Assembly: GCA_964419145.1 (NCBI GenBank)
Contig: CAYQOM010000001.1
Location: 682,001-746,000, forward strand
Direction of reading: 5' to 3'
Source: UBA2336 sp964419145
GTDB lineage: Bacteria > Bacteroidota > Bacteroidia > Cytophagales > Cyclobacteriaceae
DNA length: 64,000 nt
The notes below the pieces were generated by a model. It did no database searches and was not told where the DNA came from. It was given only the letters and a program-made list of their open reading frames with translations. Of this stretch, positions 1-9,081 are shown in pieces (within the stretch, counting starts at the first letter, position 1; every line of letters begins with the position of its first letter). The position numbers were made by a program, and so were the translations under genes.

Positions 1-31
1 AAATGTGGAAGTGAAAAACAACGAGCAGTGC

Positions 32-697
32 TTAAATATCCAGGTAACGCAGCAGCATGTCAATGCGCTCACGTTCTGAACCAATGGGTTTTGATTCCTG
101 GTAGCGCCCAACCACTTTGTAACCGAAGCGTTCAAGTGTGGCAACGGTGCGTGAAAGATCAACTTGGTTTAATTTTAGTGTAAGCCTGAGCTTTCCCGGA
201 TCAAGTGGTTCTTCTTTAACAATACTGCTTAAAATTTTAGTATTGTTTTCTTCAATGAGGCGGCTAATCTCAGCAAGAGAGTAATCATTATGATTCATGG
301 AGAGCACCAAAATTCCACCCGGCATTTGTACGGCAGCCGTTTGTGCAAACGAGGTAATGGTATCCTGTACAGTAATTACTCCATGATATTGTTGTAAATC
401 ATCCAGCACGGCTACTGATTGAAGTTTGTTATCAGCGGCAACCTTCAGGATATCGTAGAAGTGAGTAGATGCTGACACGAAACACTTCTCACCCACGAGG
501 TTGAAATCACCAACGTGCCGGTCGATATCATTTGCTTCGAGGATAATTTCTTCAGAAATGAAGCCCAATAGTTTACCGTCTTCTACAACCGGCATGTGAT
601 TGCACCGAAATTCTTCCATCCACACGATAGCCTTGTGCGCATCGTCAGTTGATTTCAGCGGAGGGATCATATGGTTTATCAGATCTTCGGCAATCAC
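32..697 (-). CDS. CBS-domain protein with C-terminal ACT-like region
   Basis: A 221-residue soluble protein. Two CBS motifs fill residues 1-120 (NHMPVVEDGKLLGFIS and the later SVAVLDDLQQYHGVIT). CBS pairs usually bind adenosine nucleotides and regulate partner proteins. Residues 125-215 look like a regulatory ACT-type fold (GGILVLSMNHNDYSLAEISR), an arrangement common in stand-alone CBS proteins of Bacteroidota. The start is a GTG codon at 697; an ATG ten codons downstream would cut into the first CBS strand. It lies downstream of an alpha/beta hydrolase on the same strand, 25 bases away. The actual ligand and partner are unknown. The family call is firm; the physiological role is not. Confidence 0.8.
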   Translation of the reverse strand: MIAEDLINHMIPPLKSTDDAHKAIVWMEEFRCNHMPVVEDGKLLGFISEEIILEANDIDRHVGDFNLVGEKCFVSASTHFYDILKVAADNKLQSVAVLDDLQQYHGVITVQDTITSFAQTAAVQMPGGILVLSMNHNDYSLAEISRLIEENNTKILSSIVKEEPLDPGKLRLTLKLNQVDLSRTVATLERFGYKVVGRYQESKPIGSERERIDMLLRYLDI

Positions 698-722
698 GGG
701 CTATCGTTTACGCATATATACC

Positions 723-1475
723 TTAATTCAGCAAAAAGTCTTCCACAAGTTCATTAAATTTTTCGGGGTGCTCCATCATGGGCGCATGACAGCATTTATC
801 AATGAATTTGAGCGAAGAACGGGGAATCAACCGATTAAATTCATGAGCTACCATGGGTGGCGTAATCGTATCGTTCAACCCCCATACTAACAGTGTAGGC
901 ACGTTAATGTTCGGAATTTCTTCAGCCAGGTTATTGCGCTGGGCCGATTTGGCAATGGCCACTATGCGCATACACTTGGGAATGCTATTGGTGGTTTCAA
1001 ACACCTCGTCCACCAACTCTTTGGTGGCAACTTCAGGATTATAAAATGTATAGGCAACGCGCTCTTTTATATACTGATAGTTACCTCGCTTAGGGTATGA
1101 ACCGCCCATGGAATCTTCAAACAATCCTGAACTGCCTGTGAGGATAAGTTTCTTTACTTTTTGTGGATTTTTAAGTGTGTACACCAAGGCAACATGTCCG
1201 CCAAGGCTGTTGCCCATAATGGTCATATCTTCGAGTTTTTTAAGAGCTACAAATTCTTCCACAAATTTACGCAGGCCTTCAAGGCCCGCCTCTCTTACGG
1301 GCATTTCATAGATGGGCAGCATAGGAATGACCACGCGGAAATTAACCGAGAACCGGTTGACCACACCCTCCCAGTTGCTGAGCGCCCCGAATAGGCCGTG
1401 CAACAACATGAGTACAGGTCCCTGACCTTCGTCAACATATTTGTATCCACCTTCTTCTTTAACGTTTAGCCCCAT
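723..1475 (-). CDS. alpha/beta hydrolase
   Basis: A 250-residue alpha/beta hydrolase. The oxyanion-hole motif LLHGLFG is near residue 27, the nucleophile elbow GNSLGGH near residue 90, an acid candidate sits in VWGLNDTITP, and the catalytic His is in DKCCHAPMMEHPE near the C-terminus. The start is placed at the ATG at 1475, because the longer reading begins with a TTG seven codons upstream. The substrate cannot be told from sequence; the fold covers esterases, C-C hydrolases and haloperoxidase-like enzymes. It probably forms a transcription unit with the CBS-domain gene that follows it. Confidence 0.82.
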   Translation of the reverse strand: MGLNVKEEGGYKYVDEGQGPVLMLLHGLFGALSNWEGVVNRFSVNFRVVIPMLPIYEMPVREAGLEGLRKFVEEFVALKKLEDMTIMGNSLGGHVALVYTLKNPQKVKKLILTGSSGLFEDSMGGSYPKRGNYQYIKERVAYTFYNPEVATKELVDEVFETTNSIPKCMRIVAIAKSAQRNNLAEEIPNINVPTLLVWGLNDTITPPMVAHEFNRLIPRSSLKFIDKCCHAPMMEHPEKFNELVEDFLLN

Positions 1476-1542
1476 TGCGTTTGCTTTTATAACCAAAATG
1501 TAAAGAAAAAAAATTCAAAATGTTAGATAGCGGAGCAGAAGC

Positions 1543-2052
1543 TTAGTTCTGCGTTCCAAAAAGATTTTTGAAGGTCGGGAAAATATCGCCCACCCATTCG
1601 GTTACGGTGGGAGCAACACTTGCCGTTAAGGTGTATAACCGCGATTCTGCCACCCAATTTTCCGGCAACTCAAAAGCGAGCGCATCTAGTATCCAAAAAA
1701 GTACACTGATCATGAATGCAGCTTTGAGCAAGCCTAACACACCACCGGCCCATCGATCGGCATTGCCTAGTATGGTTTTATCTATGGAAGACTTAACAAG
1801 TTTACCGATCAGGTTAACAACAATGATCACAATCACAAACACCAGGCCGAAGGCGGCATAGGGCAAAATCTTTTCATCAATGTTATAGGCACTTGCGAGT
1901 TTTAGCATGGCTACCCCCATCAGCTTAAAGCCCAGCAGAATGCCCAGAAAAATTCCAGCCAGCGAAAACAAGCTCACTAAAAAACCTTTCTTATATCCTG
2001 AGACGGCTCCAATAATGAACGCTACAACGAGAATAATATCAAGAACACTCAC
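1543..2052 (-). CDS. CvpA family membrane protein
   Basis: A 169-residue inner-membrane protein with four predicted hydrophobic helices. It opens with the CvpA-like SVLDIILVVAFIIGAVSGYKK, where a glycine and basic residues follow the first helix. The founding member is associated with colicin V production in E. coli; in Bacteroidota the role is unknown. Translation starts at a GTG that overlaps the stop codon of the upstream yqeY-like gene by four bases (GTGA), so the two are probably translationally coupled. The family assignment is good; no biochemical activity can be claimed. Confidence 0.82.
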   Translation of the reverse strand: MSVLDIILVVAFIIGAVSGYKKGFLVSLFSLAGIFLGILLGFKLMGVAMLKLASAYNIDEKILPYAAFGLVFVIVIIVVNLIGKLVKSSIDKTILGNADRWAGGVLGLLKAAFMISVLFWILDALAFELPENWVAESRLYTLTASVAPTVTEWVGDIFPTFKNLFGTQN

Positions 2053-2501
2053 AAGGCCAGCAGTCTTTTAACCAGTTCCGAAATCAATTTGCCATCCGCC
2101 TGACCGGCCAGTTTTTTAGTGGCGGTGCCCATCACCTTACCCATGTCCTGCGGGCCTTTCGCGCCTACTTCTTCAATGATCTTTTTGAGGGCATCAGTTA
2201 TTTCTGCTTCGGTTAGTTGCTTGGGTAAATACCGGCTGATGACCTCCAGTTGAAACGATTCTCTTTCTGCGAGATCGGCACGACCTTGCTGATTGAAAAT
2301 ATCCGCTGATTCTTTGCGCTGCTTGGCGGCCTTCATCAACAATTTATTCTCAGCATCGGCTGTAACATCTCCGCTTCCACCCTTTTCGGTTTCTGCCAAT
2401 AAGATCATCGATTTGATGCTTCTCAATGCTTCCAGTTCTTCTTTGTTTTTAGCCAGCATCGCTTTCTTGATGTCGGCATCGATTTGTGCTTTCAGGCTCA
2501 T
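2049..2501 (-). CDS. GatB/YqeY domain protein
   Basis: A 150-residue YqeY-type protein. It begins MSLKAQIDADIKKAMLAKNK and has the typical helical half (LRSIKSMILLAETEKGG) followed by the tail domain shared with GatB (YLPKQLTEAEI, then GPQDMGKVMGTATKKLAGQADG). In GatB this tail helps bind tRNA; the function of the free-standing protein is not settled. The start is placed at ATG 2501, since the seven extra residues upstream do not fit the family. Its stop overlaps the GTG start of the CvpA gene. Confidence 0.88.
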   Translation of the reverse strand: MSLKAQIDADIKKAMLAKNKEELEALRSIKSMILLAETEKGGSGDVTADAENKLLMKAAKQRKESADIFNQQGRADLAERESFQLEVISRYLPKQLTEAEITDALKKIIEEVGAKGPQDMGKVMGTATKKLAGQADGKLISELVKRLLAL

Positions 2502-2609
2502 AACAATCAGTCTTTCCCACAAAAGTAGCAGTATGAAATAAATTAAAAAGCCTTACAGTTTTGATATGATGCATTTAACATGCGCTATTTGTAATTTGGT
2601 AGCTGAGGT

Positions 2610-3326
2610 ATGACACGCTTAAGTGTAAACATTAACAAGATCGCCACCCTGCGTAATGCACGCGGAGGTAACAATCCGGACGTAGTGAAAACCGCGATGG
2701 ATTGTGAGCGCTTTGGTGCTGAAGGCATTACGGTACATCCTCGTCCGGATGAAAGGCACATTCGCTATAGCGATGTGATGCATTTGAAAGATGTGGTAAA
2801 AACAGAGTTCAACATTGAGGGCTATCCCGATGAGCGATATATGAAAATTATTCGTGAGGTAAAGCCGGCACAGGCAACACTGGTTCCGGATGGCCCCGAT
2901 GTGATCACCTCAAATGCCGGATGGGATACAATTAAACATCAAACTTTCTTGAAAGATATTGTTGCCGAGTTGAAAAGTTACGGCACACGTGTTTCAATTT
3001 TTGTTAACCCCAATCCTACCTTTGCTGAAGGCGCTGCTAAAGTTGGAGCCGATCGGATTGAAATGTATACAGAGCCTTATGCGCAGCAATACCTGTCCAA
3101 TCCTGAAAAAGCAATTGCTCCGTATGTACAATGCGCAAAATCAGCACATGCATGCGGACTTGGAATCAATGCCGGACACGATTTGGATTTGAACAATCTT
3201 CGGTTTTTAAAGCAAGGCATTCCGTATTTGGATGAGGTCTCGATTGGCCACGCGTTGGTTTGCGATGCCTTGTATTACGGATTAGAGAACACCATTCAGA
3301 TGTACCTGCATCAGCTGAGAGATTGA
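2610..3326 (+). CDS. pdxJ: pyridoxine 5'-phosphate synthase
   Basis: PdxJ, 238 residues, normal length. It condenses 1-deoxyxylulose 5-phosphate with 3-amino-2-oxopropyl phosphate, the last ring-forming step of the DXP-dependent vitamin B6 pathway in the cytoplasm. Visible family motifs are the N-terminal LSVNINKIATLRNARGG, the His-rich GITVHPRPDERHI, and GLGINAGHDLDLNNL with the late catalytic His. A TGAGG stretch lies just before the ATG. The gene diverges from the yqeY-cvpA pair and is followed 37 bases later by a TPM-domain gene. No other B6 gene is visible in the window. Confidence 0.95.
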   Translation: MTRLSVNINKIATLRNARGGNNPDVVKTAMDCERFGAEGITVHPRPDERHIRYSDVMHLKDVVKTEFNIEGYPDERYMKIIREVKPAQATLVPDGPDVITSNAGWDTIKHQTFLKDIVAELKSYGTRVSIFVNPNPTFAEGAAKVGADRIEMYTEPYAQQYLSNPEKAIAPYVQCAKSAHACGLGINAGHDLDLNNLRFLKQGIPYLDEVSIGHALVCDALYYGLENTIQMYLHQLRD

Positions 3327-3363
3327 TGCTTATTCGCTATCTTTAATGCTTAAACCACGTCCT

Positions 3364-4014
3364 ATGAAACTTCGCCAAAAATTCAGCAACGAAGATCTGG
3401 AGCGTATCAAAGCAGCCGTTAAACAAGCCGAGGCGGGTATTTCGGGTGAGATTGTGCCGGTGATTGTTGCCCGAAGTGGGTATTATACGATTGCCAATTA
3501 TAAAGGCGCTTTGTTTGGTGCTTTTGCCGTATTCAGCCTAATCGTTGTGTTTGATCGATATGTACCTTCATTGGCCGTGTATGATCCACTGTACATTTTT
3601 TTACTGGTGCTATTGGCGGCTGTATTGGGCGGAGTTTTGCCTAATCTGTCTGATGATTTAAAGCGTTTGTTGGTTTCGCAGCGGCACCTGGATCATGCCA
3701 CGCGTCAACGTGCGGAGAATGCTTTTTTGGAGCAAGAAGTTTTTAATACGCGTCATCGCACGGGCATTATGATTTTTATTTCATTTTTTGAGCACGAAGT
3801 GATCGTAATGGGTGATCAGGGCATAAGCAAGGTAGTGGAACAGAAAGTCTGGGATAACCTTGTACAGGAATTGATTGGCTACATAAGAAAAGGAAAAACT
3901 GTTGAGGGTCTTGAAGCTTCTATAAAGCATTGTGGTGATATACTGAAGGAGAAAGGATTCAAGAAGACCACCGATGATGTAAATGAATTACGTGACGATT
4001 TAAGAATAGACTGA
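3364..4014 (+). CDS. TPM-domain membrane protein (first of pair)
   Basis: A 216-residue protein with an N-terminal TPM-type segment (FSNEDLERIKAAVKQAE, GEIVPVIVARSG), two membrane helices around residues 50-95, and a C-terminal TPM-like half (NTRHRTGIMIFISFFEHEVIVMGDQGI). TPM domains are also known in plant thylakoid acid phosphatases and in photosystem II repair factors; the bacterial function is unclear. I chose ATG 3364 because the alternative ATG at 3346 adds six residues that do not resemble the family, and a TATCTTTA promoter-like box lies immediately before it. The stop overlaps the next gene's ATG by one base (TGATG), so the two are coupled. Confidence 0.78.
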   Translation: MKLRQKFSNEDLERIKAAVKQAEAGISGEIVPVIVARSGYYTIANYKGALFGAFAVFSLIVVFDRYVPSLAVYDPLYIFLLVLLAAVLGGVLPNLSDDLKRLLVSQRHLDHATRQRAENAFLEQEVFNTRHRTGIMIFISFFEHEVIVMGDQGISKVVEQKVWDNLVQELIGYIRKGKTVEGLEASIKHCGDILKEKGFKKTTDDVNELRDDLRID

Positions 4015-4913
4015 TGACGTTTTCACCGTTTTCTTCCCTATCCATTTTATTTTTTTGCGTTGCATCTTTTGTAGCAGAAGCGCAACGCGCCATACCTGAA
4101 CTTTGGGGCGTTCACGTTCATGATGAAGCCAAAATTTTATCGGCATCAAAAGTTCAGCAGTTGGAAGCGCAACTAAAACAACATGAAGATTCCACCTCGA
4201 ATCAAATTGCCATTCTGATTATTCCATCGTTAGATGGAGAAGTATTGGAAGAATATTCATTAAAGGTAGCCGAAAAGTCGCAGCTAGGTAAAAAAGAAAA
4301 GGATAATGGTGTTTTGTTGCTGATTGCTATTGAAGACAGAAAAATGCGCATTGAGGTTGGCTACGGCCTGGAGGGCGCATTGCCTGATATTACCTGCAAT
4401 CAGATTATCCGTAATGAAATCGCCCCTGCATTCAGACGAACGGATTACGATGCGGGAGTTCAGGCGGGAATAGATGGCATAATCAGCGCCATAGCCGGTG
4501 AGTATGTTGCTGATGTTGCCAGCAACGAAATGGAAGAAATGCCCTGGTTTGTTGGCCTGTTTGTGTTCGGTATTCTTGGGTTGTTTTCATTAATCGGGTT
4601 GCTGACTAAAGGAGGCGCAGGCTGGTTTTTGTATGTTTTTCTTATCCCGTTTTATGCAGCCTTTCCCTTTGCCCTATACGGTTGGGAAACCGGCAAAATG
4701 ATTCTGCTTGGCCATATTATCGGGTTTCCTATACTTAAAATAATTTTTAAAATGTTGGGCTGGAGTACACTCGAAAGCTCGGGCGGTTCTGGTGGAGGCT
4801 ATTCATCGGGTGGGGGTTGGTCCTCCGGAGGCGGTGGCTGGTCGTCAGGTGGAGGAGGCTTTTCCGGTGGTGGCGGAAGTTTTGGAGGCGGAGGCAGCAG
4901 CGGAAGCTGGTAA
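4014..4913 (+). CDS. TPM-domain protein with Gly/Ser-rich tail (YgcG-like)
   Basis: A 299-residue exported protein: signal peptide at residues 1-23, TPM domain around residues 30-160 (VHDEAKILSASKVQQLEAQL, DNGVLLLIAIEDRKMRIEVG), membrane helices around 178-250, then a low-complexity Gly/Ser tail from about residue 256 to the end, punctuated by Trp and Phe. This is the YgcG/beta-propeller-free TPM architecture common in Bacteroidota, where such genes usually sit next to lemA. Here lemA lies about 37 kb away. Its ATG overlaps the stop codon of the preceding TPM gene. The function is unknown; a role at the cell envelope is an inference from the topology. Confidence 0.82.
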   Translation: MTFSPFSSLSILFFCVASFVAEAQRAIPELWGVHVHDEAKILSASKVQQLEAQLKQHEDSTSNQIAILIIPSLDGEVLEEYSLKVAEKSQLGKKEKDNGVLLLIAIEDRKMRIEVGYGLEGALPDITCNQIIRNEIAPAFRRTDYDAGVQAGIDGIISAIAGEYVADVASNEMEEMPWFVGLFVFGILGLFSLIGLLTKGGAGWFLYVFLIPFYAAFPFALYGWETGKMILLGHIIGFPILKIIFKMLGWSTLESSGGSGGGYSSGGGWSSGGGGWSSGGGGFSGGGGSFGGGGSSGSW

Positions 4914-4956
4914 CGGTTAGGCGCGCTAAAAGCCTTTTCTTATTTAATCCAAATTT

Positions 4957-4989
4957 TTGATTCCGGATTATTGAATTGCCTTATTTTTG
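4957..4989 (+). promoter_or_regulatory. candidate Bacteroidota promoter for glyA
   Basis: A TATTTTTG box at 4982-4989 matches the TAnnTTTG -7 element used by the main sigma factor of this phylum. A TTG lies at 4957-4959, 22 bases upstream, as a possible -33 element. The glyA ATG is 28 bases further on. Found by eye; not proven. Confidence 0.45.
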
Positions 4990-5017
4990 GCCTTTCTTAT
5001 CCTAACTATCTTCCCGA

Positions 5018-6286
5018 ATGAAAAGAGATAAAGTTGTCTTCGACCTCATCGAAAAAGAAAAAAAACGCCAGCAAAACGGAATTGAGTTAATAGCCTCTGA
5101 AAACTTTACCTCAACACAGGTGATGAAGGCCATGGGCACCGTGCTCACCAACAAGTATGCAGAGGGTTTGCCTGGCAAACGATATTATGGGGGTTGTGAG
5201 GTGGTGGATGAAATTGAACAACTGGCTATTGATCGGGCTTGTCAGTTATTCAATGCCGATTGGGCAAACGTACAGCCGCATTCAGGCGCACAGGCCAATG
5301 CTGCAGTTATGCTGGCTTGCTTAAAGCCGGGCGATAAAATTTTAGGTTTTGATCTGGCTCATGGTGGCCACCTTACACATGGTTCGCCTGTTAACTTTTC
5401 AGGGAAGTTGTATCAACCAACTTTTTATGGTGTTGAAGAAAGCACCGGCAGAATTGATTTTGATAAAGTTATCGAAACGGCAAAACGCGAGAAACCGAAA
5501 TTGATTATTTGCGGTGCATCAGCATATAGTCGTGATTGGGATTATAAAAAATTACGCGAAGCAGCGGATACCGTTGGCGCTTTGTTGCTGGCTGACATTG
5601 CACACCCGGCAGGGTTGATTGCCCGGGGATTACTGAATGACCCGATGGAGTACTGCCACATCGTTACCACTACAACCCACAAAACTTTGCGCGGCCCACG
5701 TGGTGGAATGATTATGGTGGGCAAAAACTTCGACAATCCGTGGGGGCTGAAAACACCAAAGGGAGAAATCAGAAAGATTACTTCTATTTTAGATTCAGGT
5801 GTATTCCCCGGAACACAAGGCGGTCCGCTGGAGCATGTGATTGCAGCAAAGGCTATTGCATTTGAAGAAGCACTCTCTGATGAATATTTGAAGTATGTGG
5901 TGCAGGTTGTAAAAAATGCAAAGGCAATGGCCGCTGCATTTGTGTCGAAAGGTTACCGGATTATTTCAGACGGTACCGATAATCATTTAATGTTGATTGA
6001 TCTGCGCTCCAAAAACCTCACGGGCAAGCAAGCAGAAGAAGCCTTGATTAAGGCGGACATTACCATCAACAAAAACATGGTGCCGTTTGATACGCAGTCG
6101 CCATTTGTTACTTCGGGTATGCGCATTGGCACACCGGCCATTACCACACGCGGGCTAAAGGAGAAAGATGTAGTGAAGGTTGTTGATTTAATTGATGAAG
6201 TATTGAAGGCACCGGAAAATCCGGATAACCTGAAAACAGTAAAAAAGAAGGTGAACAGCTTCATGAAGAAGTTTCCCTTGTATTAA
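5018..6286 (+). CDS. glyA: serine hydroxymethyltransferase
   Basis: GlyA, 422 residues. This PLP enzyme interconverts serine plus tetrahydrofolate with glycine plus 5,10-methylene-THF, supplying one-carbon units. Family motifs are clear: ELIASENFTS, NKYAEGLPGKRYYGG, VQPHSGAQANAA, DLAHGGHLTHG and TTTTHKTLRGPRGG, in which Lys222 should form the Schiff base with PLP. It is slightly shorter than some Bacteroidota homologues but complete. A promoter-like TATTTTTG lies 28 bases upstream. tatC follows 24 bases downstream, so the two may share a transcript. Confidence 0.97.
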   Translation: MKRDKVVFDLIEKEKKRQQNGIELIASENFTSTQVMKAMGTVLTNKYAEGLPGKRYYGGCEVVDEIEQLAIDRACQLFNADWANVQPHSGAQANAAVMLACLKPGDKILGFDLAHGGHLTHGSPVNFSGKLYQPTFYGVEESTGRIDFDKVIETAKREKPKLIICGASAYSRDWDYKKLREAADTVGALLLADIAHPAGLIARGLLNDPMEYCHIVTTTTHKTLRGPRGGMIMVGKNFDNPWGLKTPKGEIRKITSILDSGVFPGTQGGPLEHVIAAKAIAFEEALSDEYLKYVVQVVKNAKAMAAAFVSKGYRIISDGTDNHLMLIDLRSKNLTGKQAEEALIKADITINKNMVPFDTQSPFVTSGMRIGTPAITTRGLKEKDVVKVVDLIDEVLKAPENPDNLKTVKKKVNSFMKKFPLY

Positions 6287-6310
6287 TTTCTTAAAGAAGG
6301 GTTTTGATTA

Positions 6311-7141
6311 ATGGCTGAAGAAAAAGAAATGACATTCCTCGATCACCTCGAGGAGTTGCGCTGGCACATCATTCGATCACTACTGGCAGTAGTTATCCTA
6401 ACCATTGTTGCGTTCATATATGGCCCATGGATATTTGAGAATGTAGTAACTGCTGTTGCCAAGCCCGATTTTATTTTCTTCGATTGGATGTGTGCTTTAG
6501 GCAAACTTGTGGGCTATGAGGAAACTCTTTGCGTAAAAGAGATTCCGTTTAAAATGCAAAGCCGGCAAATGACGGGGCAGTTCACCATGCACATTGCTTC
6601 CTCATTATTCATCGGTGTATCGGTTGCGTTCCCATATATCGTCTGGGAAATCTGGAGATTTATAAAACCCGGGTTGGTAACCAAGGAGCGGAAGTTCTCA
6701 CGTGGAGCAGTATTTTCAATTTCGTTTTTATTTTTCTCCGGTGTATCGTTCGGGTATTTTATCATGAGCCCGCTTGCGGTTTATTTCCTTTCAACGTATT
6801 CGCTCAGCGATATGATATCCAATGAATTTGATATCACCTCATATGTATCAACAGTAATCACGCTTGTATTTGGCAGTGGGTTGCTTTTTCAGTTGCCTGT
6901 TGTTGTGTATTTCCTAACCAAGATTGGTATGATCACTCCGGCATTCATGCGCAAGTATCGCAGGCACGCCATAGTTATCATTCTGATTATTGCGGCTATT
7001 GTTACGCCACCCGATCCATTCAGTCAGACGTTAATCGGTATTCCGTTGTACCTGCTGTATGAATTCAGTATTTTCATATCCGCAACGGTGTTAAGGCGCC
7101 AAAAGAAGCGCGAAGCAGACGATCAGTACGCAGAAATCTAA
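6311..7141 (+). CDS. tatC: Sec-independent protein translocase TatC
   Basis: TatC, 276 residues with six predicted membrane helices. It is the core receptor of the twin-arginine pathway, which exports folded proteins across the inner membrane. The N-terminal signature MTFLDHLEELRWHIIRS is present, as is the FRPGL-like IKPGLVTKERKF segment and the conserved late helix sequence IVTPPDPFSQ. The periplasmic loop after helix 1 is longer than in E. coli TatC (a Cys-containing stretch near residues 58-78), as is usual in Bacteroidota. No tatA homologue is seen nearby. rpiB begins five bases after the stop, suggesting one operon. Confidence 0.95.
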   Translation: MAEEKEMTFLDHLEELRWHIIRSLLAVVILTIVAFIYGPWIFENVVTAVAKPDFIFFDWMCALGKLVGYEETLCVKEIPFKMQSRQMTGQFTMHIASSLFIGVSVAFPYIVWEIWRFIKPGLVTKERKFSRGAVFSISFLFFSGVSFGYFIMSPLAVYFLSTYSLSDMISNEFDITSYVSTVITLVFGSGLLFQLPVVVYFLTKIGMITPAFMRKYRRHAIVIILIIAAIVTPPDPFSQTLIGIPLYLLYEFSIFISATVLRRQKKREADDQYAEI

Positions 7142-7146
7142 GTATC

Positions 7147-7575
7147 ATGAAAATTGCTATCGGAAGTGACCATGCTGGATTTGAACACAAGGAAGTGTTA
7201 AAAGAATGGCTTACCAATAATGGCTATGAAGTAAACGATTTCGGTACGCATAGCCTTGATTCGGTAGATTACCCAGACTTTGCCCATCCGGTAGCAGATG
7301 CGGTTGAGAAGAAAGAAGCCTCCTTGGGCGTGTTACTTTGCGGCAGCGCCAATGGTGTTGCCATTACAGCTAATAAACATCAAGGCATTCGGGCAGCGTT
7401 ATGCTGGATGGAAGAGATAGCCGTTTTGGCTCGTCAGCATAACAATGCCAATGTGGTTTGTATTCCTGCTCGCTATGTTACGCAACAGCAAGCAGAAGAA
7501 ATTCTGAAAACATTTTTACACACTGAGTTTGAAGGGGGACGTCATTCCCGCAGGGTTGAAAAAATCAGTTGCTAG
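7147..7575 (+). CDS. rpiB: ribose 5-phosphate isomerase B
   Basis: RpiB, 142 residues, the usual size. It interconverts ribose 5-phosphate and ribulose 5-phosphate in the pentose phosphate pathway. Motifs include GSDHAGFEHKE at the N-terminus, LLCGSANGVAITANK carrying the catalytic Cys, and ARQHNNANVVCIPARY carrying the phosphate-binding His. It lies five bases downstream of tatC. Its 3' end overlaps the 3' end of the opposing DUF6427 gene by 11 bases, leaving no room for a conventional terminator between them. Confidence 0.94.
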   Translation: MKIAIGSDHAGFEHKEVLKEWLTNNGYEVNDFGTHSLDSVDYPDFAHPVADAVEKKEASLGVLLCGSANGVAITANKHQGIRAALCWMEEIAVLARQHNNANVVCIPARYVTQQQAEEILKTFLHTEFEGGRHSRRVEKISC

Positions 7576-9040
7576 AATTTTCAATTAATTCCCACTGCCC
7601 GTTCCCGGATTTTCTGTACCTGTGTTGCAACGCAGGGATGCGATCAAAAAACGGTTGCATCTTGTTTTCAGGATCGATAATCAGTTGCGGAGGATCAGCA
7701 TCAAACATTCGGTTAACCCGTAATACGTGTTCATAGTATTGCGGCTGATCAAAAATTTCCAGGGTAAGTTTCCGGTTAATAAAAGGTGGAGCGATGGAGT
7801 TATTTAAATAACCGGAAAATTCTTCATCAAGAATCAGTACACGTTTGTTTGTGAATTCATGCTTATTCTCAAGTACAGTCAATCTTGAATAATCCACATC
7901 AATCTTTGAATAACGGGCGAGGTACAGGGTAGTAAGCATTCCAAGCAACAGTACCCAAACATTTATTTCAGCAAATTTTCTTCTTCGGATCAGCAGCAAG
8001 AAATGAGTAAAAAAGAAACTCACTGCAGGCATTATGGGCAACAGACTTTGTGCCCGGAAGTCGGTTGTAAAGTATAATTGAACAAGCCCGATGATAAACC
8101 ACAAAAACATGGCGGTGAGTAATTGCGATTGATACTTCGTTAACCGGGCCTCGCGGTTAAGCACCACAACTGCAATAAGCAAGTACGCCAACGGAACGGC
8201 ACATAAAATCAGGATGCTTTTTACAGAGAGAAGCGGGTAGGTTGGAAAAACCAGGTTGGTCAGGTAAAGACTTTTCCAGATATCCGCCAAGTTACCCCCG
8301 ATCAAATAAGTTGCCATAATAATCAGGTGTGGCAGCATGAATCCGGTGAGCATCAGCAGGTATTTGCGTACCTCATTTCGGGTAAACAGAATTAAAATCA
8401 GTACAACGCCTGGCAGGTAAATGATGTAAGAGAAGTTGAATAAGGTAGCTAAACTGACAAAGAGGCCGATTGAAAAAATGGTTTCATCCCGCTGCACCTT
8501 GAATTCTATTTCTGTGAGAAGCGAATTCAGCGCGAGTAGTAAAAAACCGAATGCTCCAAGGTCGGCAGTCATTGAAAGGTTATCGAACGACACTAATGTA
8601 AGCATGAGAAACAGCAAGGATGGGATGTAGGTGTTTTCTGTAAAGGCCTTTTTGTCAATCAGCATAATGCCAATAAAAGCACCTTGCGAGAACAAAATGA
8701 AAAGCGTAAGGATGTGGCGAAGTGTAAAGTTTTCGCCAAACACCCAATCGAGCGCACCGTAAAACCAAGCGGCAAGGGGAGGTGTATTATCAACTATTTC
8801 GTGGTAAAGCCCGAATCCCTCCGTAATTTTTTCGCCCAACAAAAGGCTTTTCAGTTCAGGTATGGTAACTGGTGTTGAATCAATAAGAAGCGGAAGTACC
8901 CATACCAGGTATAACCCGGCTAATGCCAGTAAGCGATACGGATCGTTAATGCGGAAGTAGCGAAGCAAAGGAAAACTCGTTTGGTGTGAAAAATAGACAG
9001 GATTTTCAAGCTTTGAAATGAATACCACCACAATTGCCAA
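7565..9040 (-). CDS. DUF6427-type multi-pass membrane protein
   Basis: A protein of about 490 residues with many hydrophobic helices, resembling the DUF6427 family of Bacteroidota and, more distantly, membrane glycosyltransferases. The C-terminal 90 residues are soluble (VLILDEEFSGYLNN, FDADPPQLIIDPENKMQPFF). The start is uncertain. The longest reading uses a TTG at 9040; family members usually begin at the equivalent of LLRYFRINDPYRLL, which would favour a second TTG near 8968. No ATG is available near either. It is divergent from rbfA, and its 3' end overlaps that of rpiB by 11 bases. The substrate is unknown. Confidence 0.75.
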   Translation of the reverse strand: MAIVVVFISKLENPVYFSHQTSFPLLRYFRINDPYRLLALAGLYLVWVLPLLIDSTPVTIPELKSLLLGEKITEGFGLYHEIVDNTPPLAAWFYGALDWVFGENFTLRHILTLFILFSQGAFIGIMLIDKKAFTENTYIPSLLFLMLTLVSFDNLSMTADLGAFGFLLLALNSLLTEIEFKVQRDETIFSIGLFVSLATLFNFSYIIYLPGVVLILILFTRNEVRKYLLMLTGFMLPHLIIMATYLIGGNLADIWKSLYLTNLVFPTYPLLSVKSILILCAVPLAYLLIAVVVLNREARLTKYQSQLLTAMFLWFIIGLVQLYFTTDFRAQSLLPIMPAVSFFFTHFLLLIRRRKFAEINVWVLLLGMLTTLYLARYSKIDVDYSRLTVLENKHEFTNKRVLILDEEFSGYLNNSIAPPFINRKLTLEIFDQPQYYEHVLRVNRMFDADPPQLIIDPENKMQPFFDRIPALQHRYRKSGNGQWELIENSSN

Positions 9041-9081
9041 ACTTCTTTGGTTTTCGTTGCCATGCAGCGGATATTTGCGCT

